Positions 1 through 7,947 are shown, counted from the first letter of the stretch. The stretch is DNA of 64,000 nt from Promicromonospora sukumoe (GCF_014137995.1 NZ_JACGWV010000001.1:2666001-2730000); one strand, 5' to 3'. Program-made: numbers and translations. The notes: generated by a model not told the origin, from the sequence alone.

Positions 1-190
1 TGCCGGGCCGCAGCACGTCGACGTCGAACACGGTGAAGGTGGCGAGGCGCGCCGCCAGGGCCGCGGAGACGTCGATGTCGTCCCGGTCGATCTCGCCGAG
101 CATCCGGACGGTGCGCTCGAGGCAGTCCTCGAACTCGTCGTCGGTGCGCCTGCCGAGGGCCGTGAACTCGAGCACGAGGTCGAGGTTCAC
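1..190 (-). CDS. Small acidic protein, partial at window edge; possible antitoxin/HicB-like partner
   Basis: The first 63 codons are visible, beginning with GTG at 190 and running off the left edge. The product starts V/MNLDLVLEFTALGRRTD and is rich in Asp and Glu. It has a regular pattern reading like a beta strand, a helix (DEFEDCLERTVRMLGEI) and a second strand (ATFTVFDVDV). The GTG overlaps the stop of the upstream gene by the usual GTGA 4-bp overlap, so the two are translationally coupled. The alpha/beta pattern and pairing with a HicA-like protein suggest a HicB-like or antitoxin role, but that is inference. The family was not recognised with certainty. Confidence 0.6.
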   Translation of the reverse strand, partial: MNLDLVLEFTALGRRTDDEFEDCLERTVRMLGEIDRDDIDVSAALAARLATFTVFDVDVLRPG

Positions 191-414
191 ACCAGCGCGC
201 CCATCCAGCAGGTGTCGCGTCGCAGCTTCCTGCGCACGTTGTTGCCGTAGTTCCGAGCGCGCGGGCTGACCTGGACCAGCTTCCAGTGCTTCGACTCGCA
301 CGAGCACCGTGCCGTCCAGTACTTCTCGTTGCGCAGCACCAGCCAGCCCTGACGCTCGAAGCTGAGAATCAGCCTCTCAAGATCACCGGACGACGGATCG
401 AACAGCGGTTTCAC
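187..414 (-). CDS. HicA-like small basic protein (putative toxin or RNA-binding)
   Basis: A 75-residue protein starting at GTG 414, chosen because GGAGGT sits 5 nt upstream; longer upstream in-frame sequence would cross a terminator. The sequence contains LERLILSFERQGWLVLRNEKY, a CSCESKHWK segment and a basic tail (RNYGNNVRRKLRRDTCW). The layout of a helix ending in GW followed by strands and a C-terminal helix resembles the HicA double-stranded-RNA-binding-like fold. The usual HicA G-S-H-x-x-(F/Y) catalytic histidine is replaced by SKHW. It is followed by an overlapping small acidic gene, the arrangement of a two-component toxin-antitoxin cassette. Function is inferred from fold pattern and context only. 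Confidence 0.55.
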   Translation of the reverse strand: MKPLFDPSSGDLERLILSFERQGWLVLRNEKYWTARCSCESKHWKLVQVSPRARNYGNNVRRKLRRDTCWMGALV

Positions 415-453
415 GACGGACCTCCAGTCACAGAGCTGAACCTGCGCTGAAAC

Positions 454-488
454 AAGGCGCCCCGCCCTCTGGGGAGGCGGGGCGCCTT
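454..488 (-). terminator. Strong intrinsic terminator / attenuator ahead of the HicA-like gene
   Basis: A perfect 13-bp stem (454-466 AAGGCGCCCCGCC with 476-488) and a 9-nt loop. On the minus strand it is followed by TTGTTT, so it works best in that direction. It lies 40 nt upstream of the GTG of the HicA-like gene and downstream of a structured segment, and may act as an attenuator. Confidence 0.75.
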
Positions 489-489
489 G

Positions 490-600
490 CCGTCGTACTG
501 GAAACCCCGGCTGCATCCGGGATCGCGTGCGGTCTCAACCTTGAGAGATCTCCCCCTGCGACGCCAGGGCACGCGCCCCCACGATACGAACCTGCCAGGG
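490..600 (-). ncRNA. Candidate structured leader or small RNA (three-way junction plus hairpin)
   Basis: On the minus strand, a closing stem GCGTGC/GCACGC (569-574 with 525-530) encloses two hairpins: CCTG/CAGG (565-568 with 555-558) and CTCAA/TTGAG (541-545 with 534-538). A further CCCGG/CCGGG hairpin (506-521) and then the terminator at 454-488 follow. No known RNA family was recognised. Coding potential is low and no tRNA features are present. It may be an independent small RNA or a regulatory leader of the 414-1 operon. Its limits are approximate. Confidence 0.35.
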
Positions 601-936
601 TCGTCGCCCGCGAGAAACGGCTCACCCGGACGCGGGAGCGGCCCGAACGGCCCGGAGCCGATGCATTCGGATACGACAGGCACCGAAGCGGGCCCGGGCG
701 CACCGAGCCGGCATCGGCTCGCCGTCGGCCGCGCGACGACATCTTGCCAGTTCAGAGGCCCACGATGCGTGATCGACCGGCACGCCCGCACGTGCGCCGG
801 ACACGCGCCCCCCACCGCCGTCCGCCAGGTGCCCGGCGGCGCACCCGTGGTGCCCACGGGCGCACGGCCACGACTTCACCCCTTTTTCCCGCGCGTTGGG
901 ATGCGACTGAAGTCAGGTCAGGGCCACGATCGCCCC

Positions 937-1884
937 ATGGGCAACGGGGTCACGACGGCGGTGCTGCACGCACACGACCCGACCGCGATGGAGCAGCTCA
1001 TCGACGGTCTCTTCCCGGGCGTGGCGCTTCGCCCCCTGCCGATGTTCCGCGACTTCGTGCTGCGCACCGCGGTGATGCCGGACCTGTCCTGGGTCGACCA
1101 CACCATCGACTGGGCCGGCCAGGGACAGCTCGCCTCCCCGGAACAGGTGCTCGCCTTCACCCTGAACGGAGCCGGCCGGCTGGAGCACGCCGGGCACGAG
1201 CTACCGCTCGCCGGCGGGGTGCTGTTCGACGACGCCTCACCGGTCAGCATCCGGTGGGACCACCTGGATGTCGAAGGATTCTCGGTGGACCGCGCCTACG
1301 TCCGCTCGGTGGCCTCCAGCCTCGCCGGCCGGCCTCAGCCGTCCCACCTGTTCACGGCGGGCGGTCCGATCGACGCCGCGCACGACCGCCTCTGGCAGGA
1401 CACCGCCCGGTTCGTCAGCAGGACGATGCGGGACCACAGCGAGACGCTGTCCGGCCCGATCCTGCAGCGCTCGCTCCTCCACCACCTCGCGCTCACCCTG
1501 CTGCACACGTTCCCGAACGTCGTGCTGTCCGACCTTCCCGACCTCGACGTACGCCGCGCGGTGCCCGCCGTCGTCCGCCGGGCTGTCGCGTACATCGACG
1601 ACCACGCGCACGAGCCCGTCACCGTCGACGACGTCGCGAACGCGGTCGGCCTGTCCACGCGCGGGCTGCAGGTGGCGTTCCGGCGCCACCTGGACACCAC
1701 GCCGAGCATGCTCCTGCGGCGAGCCCGCCTCGACGGGGCCCACCGCGACCTCCTGCGGGCCGACCCGCACGCCACCACCGTCGCGGCCGTCGCCCGCCGC
1801 TGGGGCTTCATCCACCTCGGCCACTTCGCGACCGCGTACCGCGGCGCCTACGACGAACGACCGACGGAGACCCTGCTCCGCTGA
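937..1884 (+). CDS. AraC family transcriptional regulator
   Basis: 315 residues from ATG 937; an alternative in-frame ATG lies at 901. Neither has a strong Shine-Dalgarno sequence. The C-terminal 100 residues (about 216-315) carry the double helix-turn-helix: VTVDDVANAVGLSTRGLQVAFRRHL for the first recognition helix region and a RWGFIHLGHFATAYRGAY-type second half matching the AraC signature. The N-terminal 200 residues look like an AraC-binding-like ligand domain of the cupin or 'AraC_binding_2' kind. DNA-binding regulator; its target is unknown. The next gene on the right is convergent, so it is not in an operon. Confidence 0.9.
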   Translation: MGNGVTTAVLHAHDPTAMEQLIDGLFPGVALRPLPMFRDFVLRTAVMPDLSWVDHTIDWAGQGQLASPEQVLAFTLNGAGRLEHAGHELPLAGGVLFDDASPVSIRWDHLDVEGFSVDRAYVRSVASSLAGRPQPSHLFTAGGPIDAAHDRLWQDTARFVSRTMRDHSETLSGPILQRSLLHHLALTLLHTFPNVVLSDLPDLDVRRAVPAVVRRAVAYIDDHAHEPVTVDDVANAVGLSTRGLQVAFRRHLDTTPSMLLRRARLDGAHRDLLRADPHATTVAAVARRWGFIHLGHFATAYRGAYDERPTETLLR

Positions 1885-1910
1885 CGCCCGGGCCCAGCCC
1901 GGGCGGCCCG

Positions 1911-2282
1911 TCACTCCGGGCCCGCCGCGGTCCAGCGGTCCTCCAGGACGTCGTAGCGGTTGATCAGCCCATCGGGCCCGACGGCGACGTCGAGCGCGAA
2001 CTCGCCGACCAGGGCGACCCCGGTCGCGCGCACCCGGGCCCGGCCGGTGCCCGTCGCCACGGCCCGGTCCCCCTCGGCGCGGATGGTGTCGAGGTCGATG
2101 TGCTCCACCGCGAGCGCTTCGCCGAGCAGGCCGACACCAGCCAGCCCGAGGTCCACGCCCGCACCGAACCGCGGCGCCAGCTCGCCGGGCGACGCCCCGG
2201 CGACCCGCGCCGCGAGCAGCTCGACGACGGCGACCCGGACCGCTGACTCCGCCCGGACCTGGACGGTTCCTCCCGCGTGCAT
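1911..2282 (-). CDS. Hypothetical protein, possible NTF2-like fold
   Basis: 123 residues from ATG 2282. The sequence begins MHAGGTVQVRAESAVRVAVVELL and contains the segment GLLGEALAVEHIDLDTIRAEGDRAVATGTGRARVRATG followed by FALDVAVGPDGLINRYDVLEDRW. A helix followed by antiparallel strands ending in a 'DGLINRYDVLED' strand is typical of SnoaL/ketosteroid-isomerase-like proteins. I therefore suggest an NTF2-like fold, with no assigned substrate. It stands alone, convergent with the AraC gene and divergent from the secreted peptidase. Confidence 0.6.
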   Translation of the reverse strand: MHAGGTVQVRAESAVRVAVVELLAARVAGASPGELAPRFGAGVDLGLAGVGLLGEALAVEHIDLDTIRAEGDRAVATGTGRARVRATGVALVGEFALDVAVGPDGLINRYDVLEDRWTAAGPE

Positions 2283-2557
2283 GAGGGCTGTCTAGCGACC
2301 CGCACCCACCCGGGGCAAGGGCCGCGGCGACCGGTGGGGGCCACTGGCCGGAACAGGCCAGGAATGTTTACCCGCCGGTCACGCGGCGGCGTCCGATATG
2401 ACGCGGTGTCACTGTTTTCACCCAGGAATGTCATCGCGACGGGTGACATCGGCGCACTGGCCCGCGCGCCCGGCCCGGGATCGGATGGTGCCCGGGCGAC
2501 GGTCGTCACGCACCGCCGTCGGCCCATCCGTTCTGGACGAGACGAAGAGGTGTGCAC
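2283..2557. promoter_or_regulatory. Intergenic region with a direct repeat, upstream of the secreted peptidase
   Basis: The 10-bp repeat CCAGGAATGT occurs at 2358-2367 and again at 2422-2431, 64 bp apart on the same strand. Such spacing (about six helical turns) would suit a pair of regulator sites, but no family was identified. No convincing -35/-10 pair was found. Confidence 0.25.
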
Positions 2558-4102
2558 GTGCGACGAATGATCAGGTACGGCCTGACCCTGACGGCGGCAG
2601 CCGGGATCGCCGGAGGGCTGCTGGCGGCCACGCCGGCCGCCGGCGACAGCGACCCGCCGGCGGCGCCGGAGTGGGCCGCGTGTCCGGCCGGCGTGGCGAC
2701 CACCCTGCCGCTGGAGTGCGCCACGATCCCGGTGCCGCTGGACTACGACGAGCCCGAGGGCGAGCAGATCGAGATCGCCATCTCCCGGATGGCGAGCGTC
2801 AGCCCCACGGAGCGGCGGGGCATCCTGCTGACCAACCCGGGCGGCCCCGGCTACTCGGGCCTGAGCCTGCCGGGAGAGCTCTACGACCGGGGCATCCCGT
2901 ACAGCGTGCTGAACGCCTACGACGTGATCGGCATGGACCCGCGCGGTGTGGGCCAGTCCTCGCCCGTGAGCTGCGGGTTCACCCTGGGGCAGGCGTACAC
3001 GAGCAACATCCCGCCGTACGCCGTCGACGCCGCGGGCGTCGCCGCGCACGCCGAGGTCGTCAAGGACGTGGCGGCGCAGTGCGCGGCGAACGACCCCGAG
3101 GGCCGCATGCAGCACATGACCACGGCCAACGCGGCGCGCGACATGGACACGATCCGTGCGGCGCTCGGCGAGGAGAAGATGAGCTTCTTCGGCCTGTCGT
3201 ACGGCAGCGGGCTGGGCGCGGCGTACGCCTCGCTGTTCCCCGAGCGGAGCGACCGCGTGCTCGTGGACAGCAACATGGGCGGCACCTCGCTCGACCGCGA
3301 CACGCAGCGCCGGTTCGGGCTCGGCCTGGAGAAGCGTTTCCCCGACTTCACGAAGTGGGCGGCGAAGCGCGACGACAGCTACGGGCTCGGCAGCACGCCC
3401 CGCGAGGTCCGTGCGACGTACTTCGAGCTGGCGAAGCAGTACGACGAGCAGCCGGTCCCCGGCTTCGGCGGTACCGAGTTCCGGCTCTACACGTTCCTCG
3501 GCACCTACAAGGACGCTCCCTTCGCGACGATCGCCCAGATGTGGCAGTCGCTGAAGGTCGGCGACCCCGAGGCCGCGCTGCGCCAGGCGGAGCAGCTCGA
3601 CACCAGCGTGCCCGCCGACCCGGCGGCGGCGGCGACCGAGCCGGCTGAGGCGACGGAGCCGGTCCCGAACCCCAGCGACAACGCCCTGTCCTCGTACCTG
3701 GCCTACACCTGCAACGACACCGAGTGGCCGGAGGACCTCTCGACCTACCAGAAGGACGTCGAGACCGACCGGAAGCGCTACCCGCTGTTCGGTGCGGCGT
3801 CCGCCAACATCAACCCGTGCGCCTTCTGGCACAACGACCCGGTGGACCCGCCGCTGGACGTCAACCCGGAGGGTCCGCGCAACGTCATGGTGCTGCAGAA
3901 CCTCCGCGACCCGGCCACCCCGCTGCTCGGCGGCGAGCTGGTCCGCGAGGCGTTCGGCGACCGGGCGAGCCTGGTCAGCGTCGACGCCGGTGAGCACGGC
4001 GTCTACGTCTTCGACGACAACGCCTGCGCGCTGAACACCGCGACGTCGTTCCTGGTGGACGGCGAGCTGCCGCGGCGCGACATGTTCTGCCGCGCCTCCT
4101 GA
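2558..4102 (+). CDS. Secreted alpha/beta hydrolase, tripeptidyl-aminopeptidase (TAP) type
   Basis: 514 residues. GTG 2558 is preferred because GAAGAGG ends 7 nt upstream; GTG 2552 and ATG 2567 are alternatives. A Tat/Sec-like signal sequence (RRMIRYGLTLTAAAGIAGGLLAATPAAG) leads the protein. The alpha/beta-hydrolase elements are NPGGPGYSG (oxyanion region), nucleophile Ser214 in GLSYGSG, Asp451 in LRDPATP and His480 in GEHGVY. The C-terminal part matches the TAP-like domain of Streptomyces tripeptidyl aminopeptidases. Several cysteines in the mature part may form disulfides. It probably releases short peptides from protein N-termini outside the cell, or acts as an esterase of the same family. 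Confidence 0.88.
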   Translation: MRRMIRYGLTLTAAAGIAGGLLAATPAAGDSDPPAAPEWAACPAGVATTLPLECATIPVPLDYDEPEGEQIEIAISRMASVSPTERRGILLTNPGGPGYSGLSLPGELYDRGIPYSVLNAYDVIGMDPRGVGQSSPVSCGFTLGQAYTSNIPPYAVDAAGVAAHAEVVKDVAAQCAANDPEGRMQHMTTANAARDMDTIRAALGEEKMSFFGLSYGSGLGAAYASLFPERSDRVLVDSNMGGTSLDRDTQRRFGLGLEKRFPDFTKWAAKRDDSYGLGSTPREVRATYFELAKQYDEQPVPGFGGTEFRLYTFLGTYKDAPFATIAQMWQSLKVGDPEAALRQAEQLDTSVPADPAAAATEPAEATEPVPNPSDNALSSYLAYTCNDTEWPEDLSTYQKDVETDRKRYPLFGAASANINPCAFWHNDPVDPPLDVNPEGPRNVMVLQNLRDPATPLLGGELVREAFGDRASLVSVDAGEHGVYVFDDNACALNTATSFLVDGELPRRDMFCRAS

Positions 4103-4117
4103 GGTAGTCAGCTCGAC

Positions 4118-4152
4118 GCGGCGCCCGTCCCGGTTCCCGGGGCGGGCGCCGC
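4118..4152. terminator. Bidirectional terminator between convergent genes
   Basis: A 16-bp stem with one G.T pair (GCGGCGCCCG at 4118-4127 with 4143-4152, extended inward) and a TTC loop. It lies between the convergent peptidase and LysR genes. A second perfect 16-bp palindrome, GTAGCGGCGCCGCTAC (4159-4174), overlaps the LysR stop codon. Confidence 0.75.
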
Positions 4153-4170
4153 TACGTCGTAGCGGCGCCG

Positions 4171-5100
4171 CTACGGGACGACGGCGGGCAGCCAGCCGAG
4201 ACGCCCGGCCGTCCGGCGGGCCGTCGCGAGCACGCCGGCGACGGCGGGCGCCGCGTCGTCCGCGAGCCACAGCACCGAGAGCTCGGCCGTGACGGGCGAG
4301 CCGACGATCTCGCGCACCGTGACGTGCGCGCTGGCCTTCGCGGCCCGCGCCGCGAACGACGCCGGGGCCAGGCCGACCTCGCGCCCGCCGGAGAGCCGGG
4401 CGAGCATGCCGTTGACGGGCGGGTCCTCGAACGTGCGGATGTCGGGCACGAAGCCGGCCTCCTTGCACGCCGCCACGATGCCGTCGTAGTACGCCGGGGC
4501 CAGACGACGAGGGAACAGGAGCAGCGTCTCGTCGCGGAGTGCCGACAGCGGGATGGTGGGCTCGGCGCAGAGGCGGTGGCGGGTGCTCAGGAGCGCGGCG
4601 ACGGGCTCCCGGCGCAACGCCTCGGCGGCCACGCCGTCGACGGGCGGCGGCGAGAGGGCGAGGCCGACGTCGAGCTCGCCGGCGCTGATCCGTTCGGGGA
4701 TCTCCGCGCTGAACAGCTCCCGGGCCTCGACCGTGAGGCCGGGGTGGTCGTCCTGGAGGGCGTCCAGCAGCGTGGTCAGCGTGTCGAGGCTGGAGACCGG
4801 CGTGTAGCCGAGCCGGACGGTGGCCGCCGTCCCCGACCCGGCCAGCCGCGTGCGCTGCACGGCCTGCTCCAGGGCGGCCAGCGCCGTCGGCGCCTCCTCG
4901 AGCAGCGCCCGGCCCGCGGCGGTGAGCCGCACCCGGCGGCTCGACCGCACGAACAGCGGGGTCTCCAGGGTCTCCTCGAGGCGGCGGATCTGATGGCTCA
5001 GGGACGGCTGCGAGATATAGAGCCGGGTGGCCGCACGGCCGAAGTGCAGCTCCTCGGCCACGGCCAGGAAGTAGCGCAGGACGCGCGGGCTGATATCGAT
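4171..5100 (-). CDS. LysR family transcriptional regulator with an apparent non-standard start
   Basis: About 309 residues. The HTH (RYFLAVAEELHFGRAATRL then SQPSLSHQIRRLE) and the effector domain are complete. The first standard start is GTG 5061, which would remove the first helix. The conserved N-terminus (xDISPRVLRYFLAVA) continues upstream to an ATC at 5100, which has AGGA 7 nt upstream; an in-frame TAG lies at 5110-5112. CTG 5106 is the only other candidate. The gene therefore seems to start at ATC or CTG, or an ATG has mutated or been misread. It is divergent from the isochorismatase gene, which it probably controls through the palindrome at 5097-5115. Confidence 0.88.
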   Translation of the reverse strand: MDISPRVLRYFLAVAEELHFGRAATRLYISQPSLSHQIRRLEETLETPLFVRSSRRVRLTAAGRALLEEAPTALAALEQAVQRTRLAGSGTAATVRLGYTPVSSLDTLTTLLDALQDDHPGLTVEARELFSAEIPERISAGELDVGLALSPPPVDGVAAEALRREPVAALLSTRHRLCAEPTIPLSALRDETLLLFPRRLAPAYYDGIVAACKEAGFVPDIRTFEDPPVNGMLARLSGGREVGLAPASFAARAAKASAHVTVREIVGSPVTAELSVLWLADDAAPAVAGVLATARRTAGRLGWLPAVVP

Positions 5101-5115
5101 AGGCAGATCCTATCG
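5097..5115. promoter_or_regulatory. LysR-type operator, CGATAGG-N5-CCTATCG
   Basis: A perfect 7-bp inverted repeat with a 5-bp spacer, containing the T-N11-A layout typical of LysR sites. It overlaps the apparent start of the lysR gene and lies about 120 bp upstream of the divergent isochorismatase gene, fitting autoregulation and control of the neighbour. Confidence 0.6.
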
Positions 5116-5233
5116 TCCGACGTCGGGACAAGTCTTGGACGCCCGCCGGAGGGTCCGCCTAGCGTCGTCCACGCCACGGGAGGGGCTCGTTCCCCTGCCC
5201 GGGACCTGACCCGACACACCGTGAGGAACCATC

Positions 5234-5905
5234 GTGACGCAAGCCCCCAAGGTCGGCCTCGACGCCCTGCTCACCCCCGAGGAGAGCGTGCTGGTGCTCA
5301 TCGACCACCAGCCCTTCCAGGTGGCCAACCTGCACAGCCACGAGCCGACCCTGGTCGTGAACAACACCGTCGGCCTGGCCAAGCTCGCCAAGGTGTTCGG
5401 CGTGCCGACCATCCTGACCACGGTCATCGAGGAGCGCGGCGGCCGGCTGATCCAGGCGGTCCAGGACGTCTTCCCCGACCAGGAGCCGATCAACCGCACC
5501 TCCATCAACACCTGGGAGGACCGCCGGGTGGTCGAGGCCGTGGAGCGGACCGGCCGCAAGAAGCTGATCCTGGCCGGGCTCTGGACCGAGATCTGCGTCG
5601 CGATGCCGGCCCTCCACGCCCTGGCCGAGGGGTACGACGTCTTCGTCGTCACGGACGCCAGCGGCGGGGTCTCCGCCGAGGCGCACGACATGGCGGTGCG
5701 CCGCATGGAGCGGGCCGGCGTCGTGCCCCTGACCTGGATGGTCGTGTCCGCCGAGTGGCAGCGCGACTGGGCCCGTACGGAGACCGCCGACCAGCTCGGG
5801 CCGGTCCTGTTCGAGCACGGCGGCGCCACCGGCGTCGCGCTCGCCTGGGAGCTCCAGCTCCTCGCCACGCCGGCCACGCCGACCACGCCGACCGAGGGAC
5901 GATGA
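5234..5905 (+). CDS. Isochorismatase-family hydrolase (YcaC-like)
   Basis: 223 residues from GTG 5234. The cysteine-hydrolase triad can be placed at Asp24 (VLVLIDHQPFQ), the Lys pair before LILAGLWTE, and Cys121 in WTEICVA, with the cis-peptide-type GLWTEICVA turn. Overall similarity is to YcaC and related amidohydrolases rather than to siderophore isochorismatases. The substrate is unknown and probably a small amide. The stop overlaps the ATG of the MoaF/SnoaL gene (ATGA), so the two form an operon, likely regulated by the divergent LysR protein. Confidence 0.88.
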   Translation: MTQAPKVGLDALLTPEESVLVLIDHQPFQVANLHSHEPTLVVNNTVGLAKLAKVFGVPTILTTVIEERGGRLIQAVQDVFPDQEPINRTSINTWEDRRVVEAVERTGRKKLILAGLWTEICVAMPALHALAEGYDVFVVTDASGGVSAEAHDMAVRRMERAGVVPLTWMVVSAEWQRDWARTETADQLGPVLFEHGGATGVALAWELQLLATPATPTTPTEGR

Positions 5906-6645
5906 CCGTGCGGATGATCGGCAGGACCTACCGGTTCGACATGGGCTGGCTGAAGGTGCGGTTCACCTTCGAGTCGGCGTCGCAGGGCAGCTTCGTCGTC
6001 GAGGAGGGCGGCGGGCTCGCGCCGAACGGCCACGCGGAGACGGTCACGCTCGACCTGAAGGAGATCCGGGACGGCGTCTACCTGAACTCCTGGACCGAGG
6101 CGAGCGGCGCGACGGTGACGCACGTGGAGGACTTCGCGAACGCGACCCTGCACTCCAACGTCACCGTCGACGGGACCCTCTACACCTTCGTGGGCACCAT
6201 CACCGAGGTGACCGGCGCCGTCGCCGAGGCCGACGCGGCGGACCGCGCCGGCCGGGCGGAACGGGCCGAACAGGCCGAACGGGCCCGGCGCAACACCGAG
6301 ACCGTGCTCACCGCGATGCGGGAGCTCTTCGCCGAGAAGGACGTCACGGCGCTGGACCGGTACTGGGCCGAGCCGTACGTGCAGCACAGCCCGCAGATGC
6401 CCGACGGGCTGGGGACGCTGCGCTCGGCCGTGCCCGGCCTGGAGGGGTTCACCTGGGAGCCGCAGCGCACCGCGGCCGAGGGCGACCTCGTGTTCACGCA
6501 CAGCATCGTGCACGGCTGGACGGCCGGGCCGGCGGTGATCGTGGACGTCTTCCGGCTGGAGGACGGCCGCATCGTCGAGCACTGGGACGTCGTCCAGGAC
6601 CTCGTCCCGGCAGGGTCGACGGTGAGCGGTCACCCTATGGTGTGA
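5902..6645 (+). CDS. Fusion of a MoaF-like beta-barrel domain and a SnoaL-like domain
   Basis: 247 residues from ATG 5902, overlapping the isochorismatase stop. Residues 1-110 (MIGRTYRFDMGWLKVRFTFE to the TYTFVGTITEV strand) look like the MoaF/lipocalin-like domain. Residues 112-135 form a charged Ala/Glu/Arg linker. Residues 135-247 (ETVLTAMRELFAEKDVTALDRYW, YVQHSPQMPDG, VDVFRLEDGRIVEHWDVVQ) are a SnoaL-like polyketide-cyclase/NTF2 domain. Both domains bind small hydrophobic or carbonyl compounds. Coupling to a cysteine hydrolase suggests a small catabolic route, substrate unknown. Confidence 0.75.
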   Translation: MTVRMIGRTYRFDMGWLKVRFTFESASQGSFVVEEGGGLAPNGHAETVTLDLKEIRDGVYLNSWTEASGATVTHVEDFANATLHSNVTVDGTLYTFVGTITEVTGAVAEADAADRAGRAERAEQAERARRNTETVLTAMRELFAEKDVTALDRYWAEPYVQHSPQMPDGLGTLRSAVPGLEGFTWEPQRTAAEGDLVFTHSIVHGWTAGPAVIVDVFRLEDGRIVEHWDVVQDLVPAGSTVSGHPMV

Positions 6646-6700
6646 TCGCGGGGCCACCGGCCCCGCACGCCTCCCCCGCCCGACCCGAGGAAGACGCCCC

Positions 6701-7942
6701 ATGAAGACCCCCGTGCCCGACTACCTGGACGAGGTGCTGGACAGCCTGCGCGGCGACACCAGCGGCGCCAACGCGACGTACATCCCCGAGCTGGCCGAGG
6801 CCGACCCGGAACGCTTCGGGATCGCGCTGACCACCACCCTCGGTCGTACGTACGCCGCCGGCGACGCCGACACGGAGTTCTCCATCCAGTCCATCTCCAA
6901 GCCGTTCGCGTACGCGGCCGCGATCATCGACCGCGGCCTGGACCGGGTGCTGGAGTCGGTGAGGGTCGAGCCGTCGGGCGAGGCCTTCGACGAGCTCTCG
7001 CTCGACGGGGCCACGCACCGGCCGAAGAACGCGATGATCAACGCCGGTGCCATCACGACGCACTCCCTCCTGGCCGGTCCGGGGGCCGGCCCGGAGGAGC
7101 GCGTCGACCGGGCCGTGTCGTTCTTCTCCCGGCTGGCCGGGCGGGAGCTGCGGATCGACGAGCGGGTGTGCACCTCCGAGCTCGGCACGGCGCACCGCAA
7201 CCTCTCGATCGCCCACATGCTGCGCAACTACGGCGTCGTCGAGGGCGACGTCCCCGCGCTCGTCGAGGGGTACACCCGCCAGTGCTCGGTGCTGGTCACC
7301 GTCCGGGACCTGTCCGTGATGTCGGCGACGCTCGCCACGGGCGGCATCCAGCCGGTCACCGGCGAGCGCCTCATGGACCCCGCCGTCGCCCGGCACGTCA
7401 TGGCGGTGATGGCCTCGGCCGGGATGTACGACGGGGCGGGCGACTGGCTCGTCAGCGTCGGCATCCCCGCCAAGAGCGGCGTCGCCGGGGGCATCGTCGG
7501 CGTGCTGCCCGACCGGGTGGGCATCGGCACCTTCTCGCCGCGGCTGGACCAGCACGGCAACAGCCACCGCGGGCGCCTCGCCTTCGAGCGCCTGTCCCGC
7601 GACATGGGGATGCACCTGTTCGCCTCCGACCAGGGCCGGGCCGACGCCGTCGACGTGGTCCGGTCGGACGGCACGGTCACGTTCGCGCTGCGGGGCAACG
7701 TCCAGGTCACCGCGGCCACGGAGCTGCTGGACCTGATGGCCGCCACGGACGGCACGGGCGACGTCGACGACGTCGTGCTCGACGTCACCCGGGTGCACTT
7801 GTTCACCGACCTCGGCCGCCGGATGACGCTCGAAGGGCTGCGGCGGCTGCGGCTGGACGGGCGCCGCGTCGGCGTCCACGACCCGTCGGGCGTGCTGCCG
7901 TTCCCCGACCTGGGCGACGGCACCTACCCGGACGTCGTCTGA
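6701..7942 (+). CDS. glsA: Glutaminase A with C-terminal STAS domain
   Basis: 413 residues from ATG 6701. Residues 1-305 are a serine-dependent glutaminase of the beta-lactamase-like fold: Ser64-x-x-Lys67 in SIQSISKPF, PKNAMINAGAI, LRNYGV and the PAKSGVAGGI motif. It hydrolyses L-glutamine to glutamate and ammonia. Residues 310-410 form a STAS-like domain (VTFALRGNVQVTAATELLDLM, then VVLDVTRVHLFTDLG), an extension known in some actinobacterial and vertebrate-like glutaminases. No signal peptide, so it is cytosolic. The MerR gene follows after 5 bp. Confidence 0.93.
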   Translation: MKTPVPDYLDEVLDSLRGDTSGANATYIPELAEADPERFGIALTTTLGRTYAAGDADTEFSIQSISKPFAYAAAIIDRGLDRVLESVRVEPSGEAFDELSLDGATHRPKNAMINAGAITTHSLLAGPGAGPEERVDRAVSFFSRLAGRELRIDERVCTSELGTAHRNLSIAHMLRNYGVVEGDVPALVEGYTRQCSVLVTVRDLSVMSATLATGGIQPVTGERLMDPAVARHVMAVMASAGMYDGAGDWLVSVGIPAKSGVAGGIVGVLPDRVGIGTFSPRLDQHGNSHRGRLAFERLSRDMGMHLFASDQGRADAVDVVRSDGTVTFALRGNVQVTAATELLDLMAATDGTGDVDDVVLDVTRVHLFTDLGRRMTLEGLRRLRLDGRRVGVHDPSGVLPFPDLGDGTYPDVV

Positions 7943-7947
7943 CCGGC

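Larger units (their letters stand above)
415..936. other. Intergenic region
   Basis: Apart from the terminator and structured segment described at 454-600, the stretch 600-936 shows no convincing gene or promoter. Open frames here are GC-bias frames with no recognisable protein pattern. It should hold the promoters of the rightward AraC gene and of the leftward RNA/HicA-like unit. Confidence 0.5.

Noticed and set aside
490..640. Possible tRNA, tmRNA or RNase P RNA
   Set aside because: No T-loop GTTCRA with paired stem, no acceptor stem and no P-family conserved blocks were found.
487..936. 150-codon N-terminal extension of the AraC gene
   Set aside because: Crosses the terminator and structured region, low-complexity residues, no homology pattern; the normal AraC length is reached from 937.
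1964..5131. Very long open frame (over 1000 codons) on the minus strand
   Set aside because: Arg/Gly/Ala-rich product without motifs, antisense to the peptidase and out of frame with the LysR gene; an effect of GC bias.
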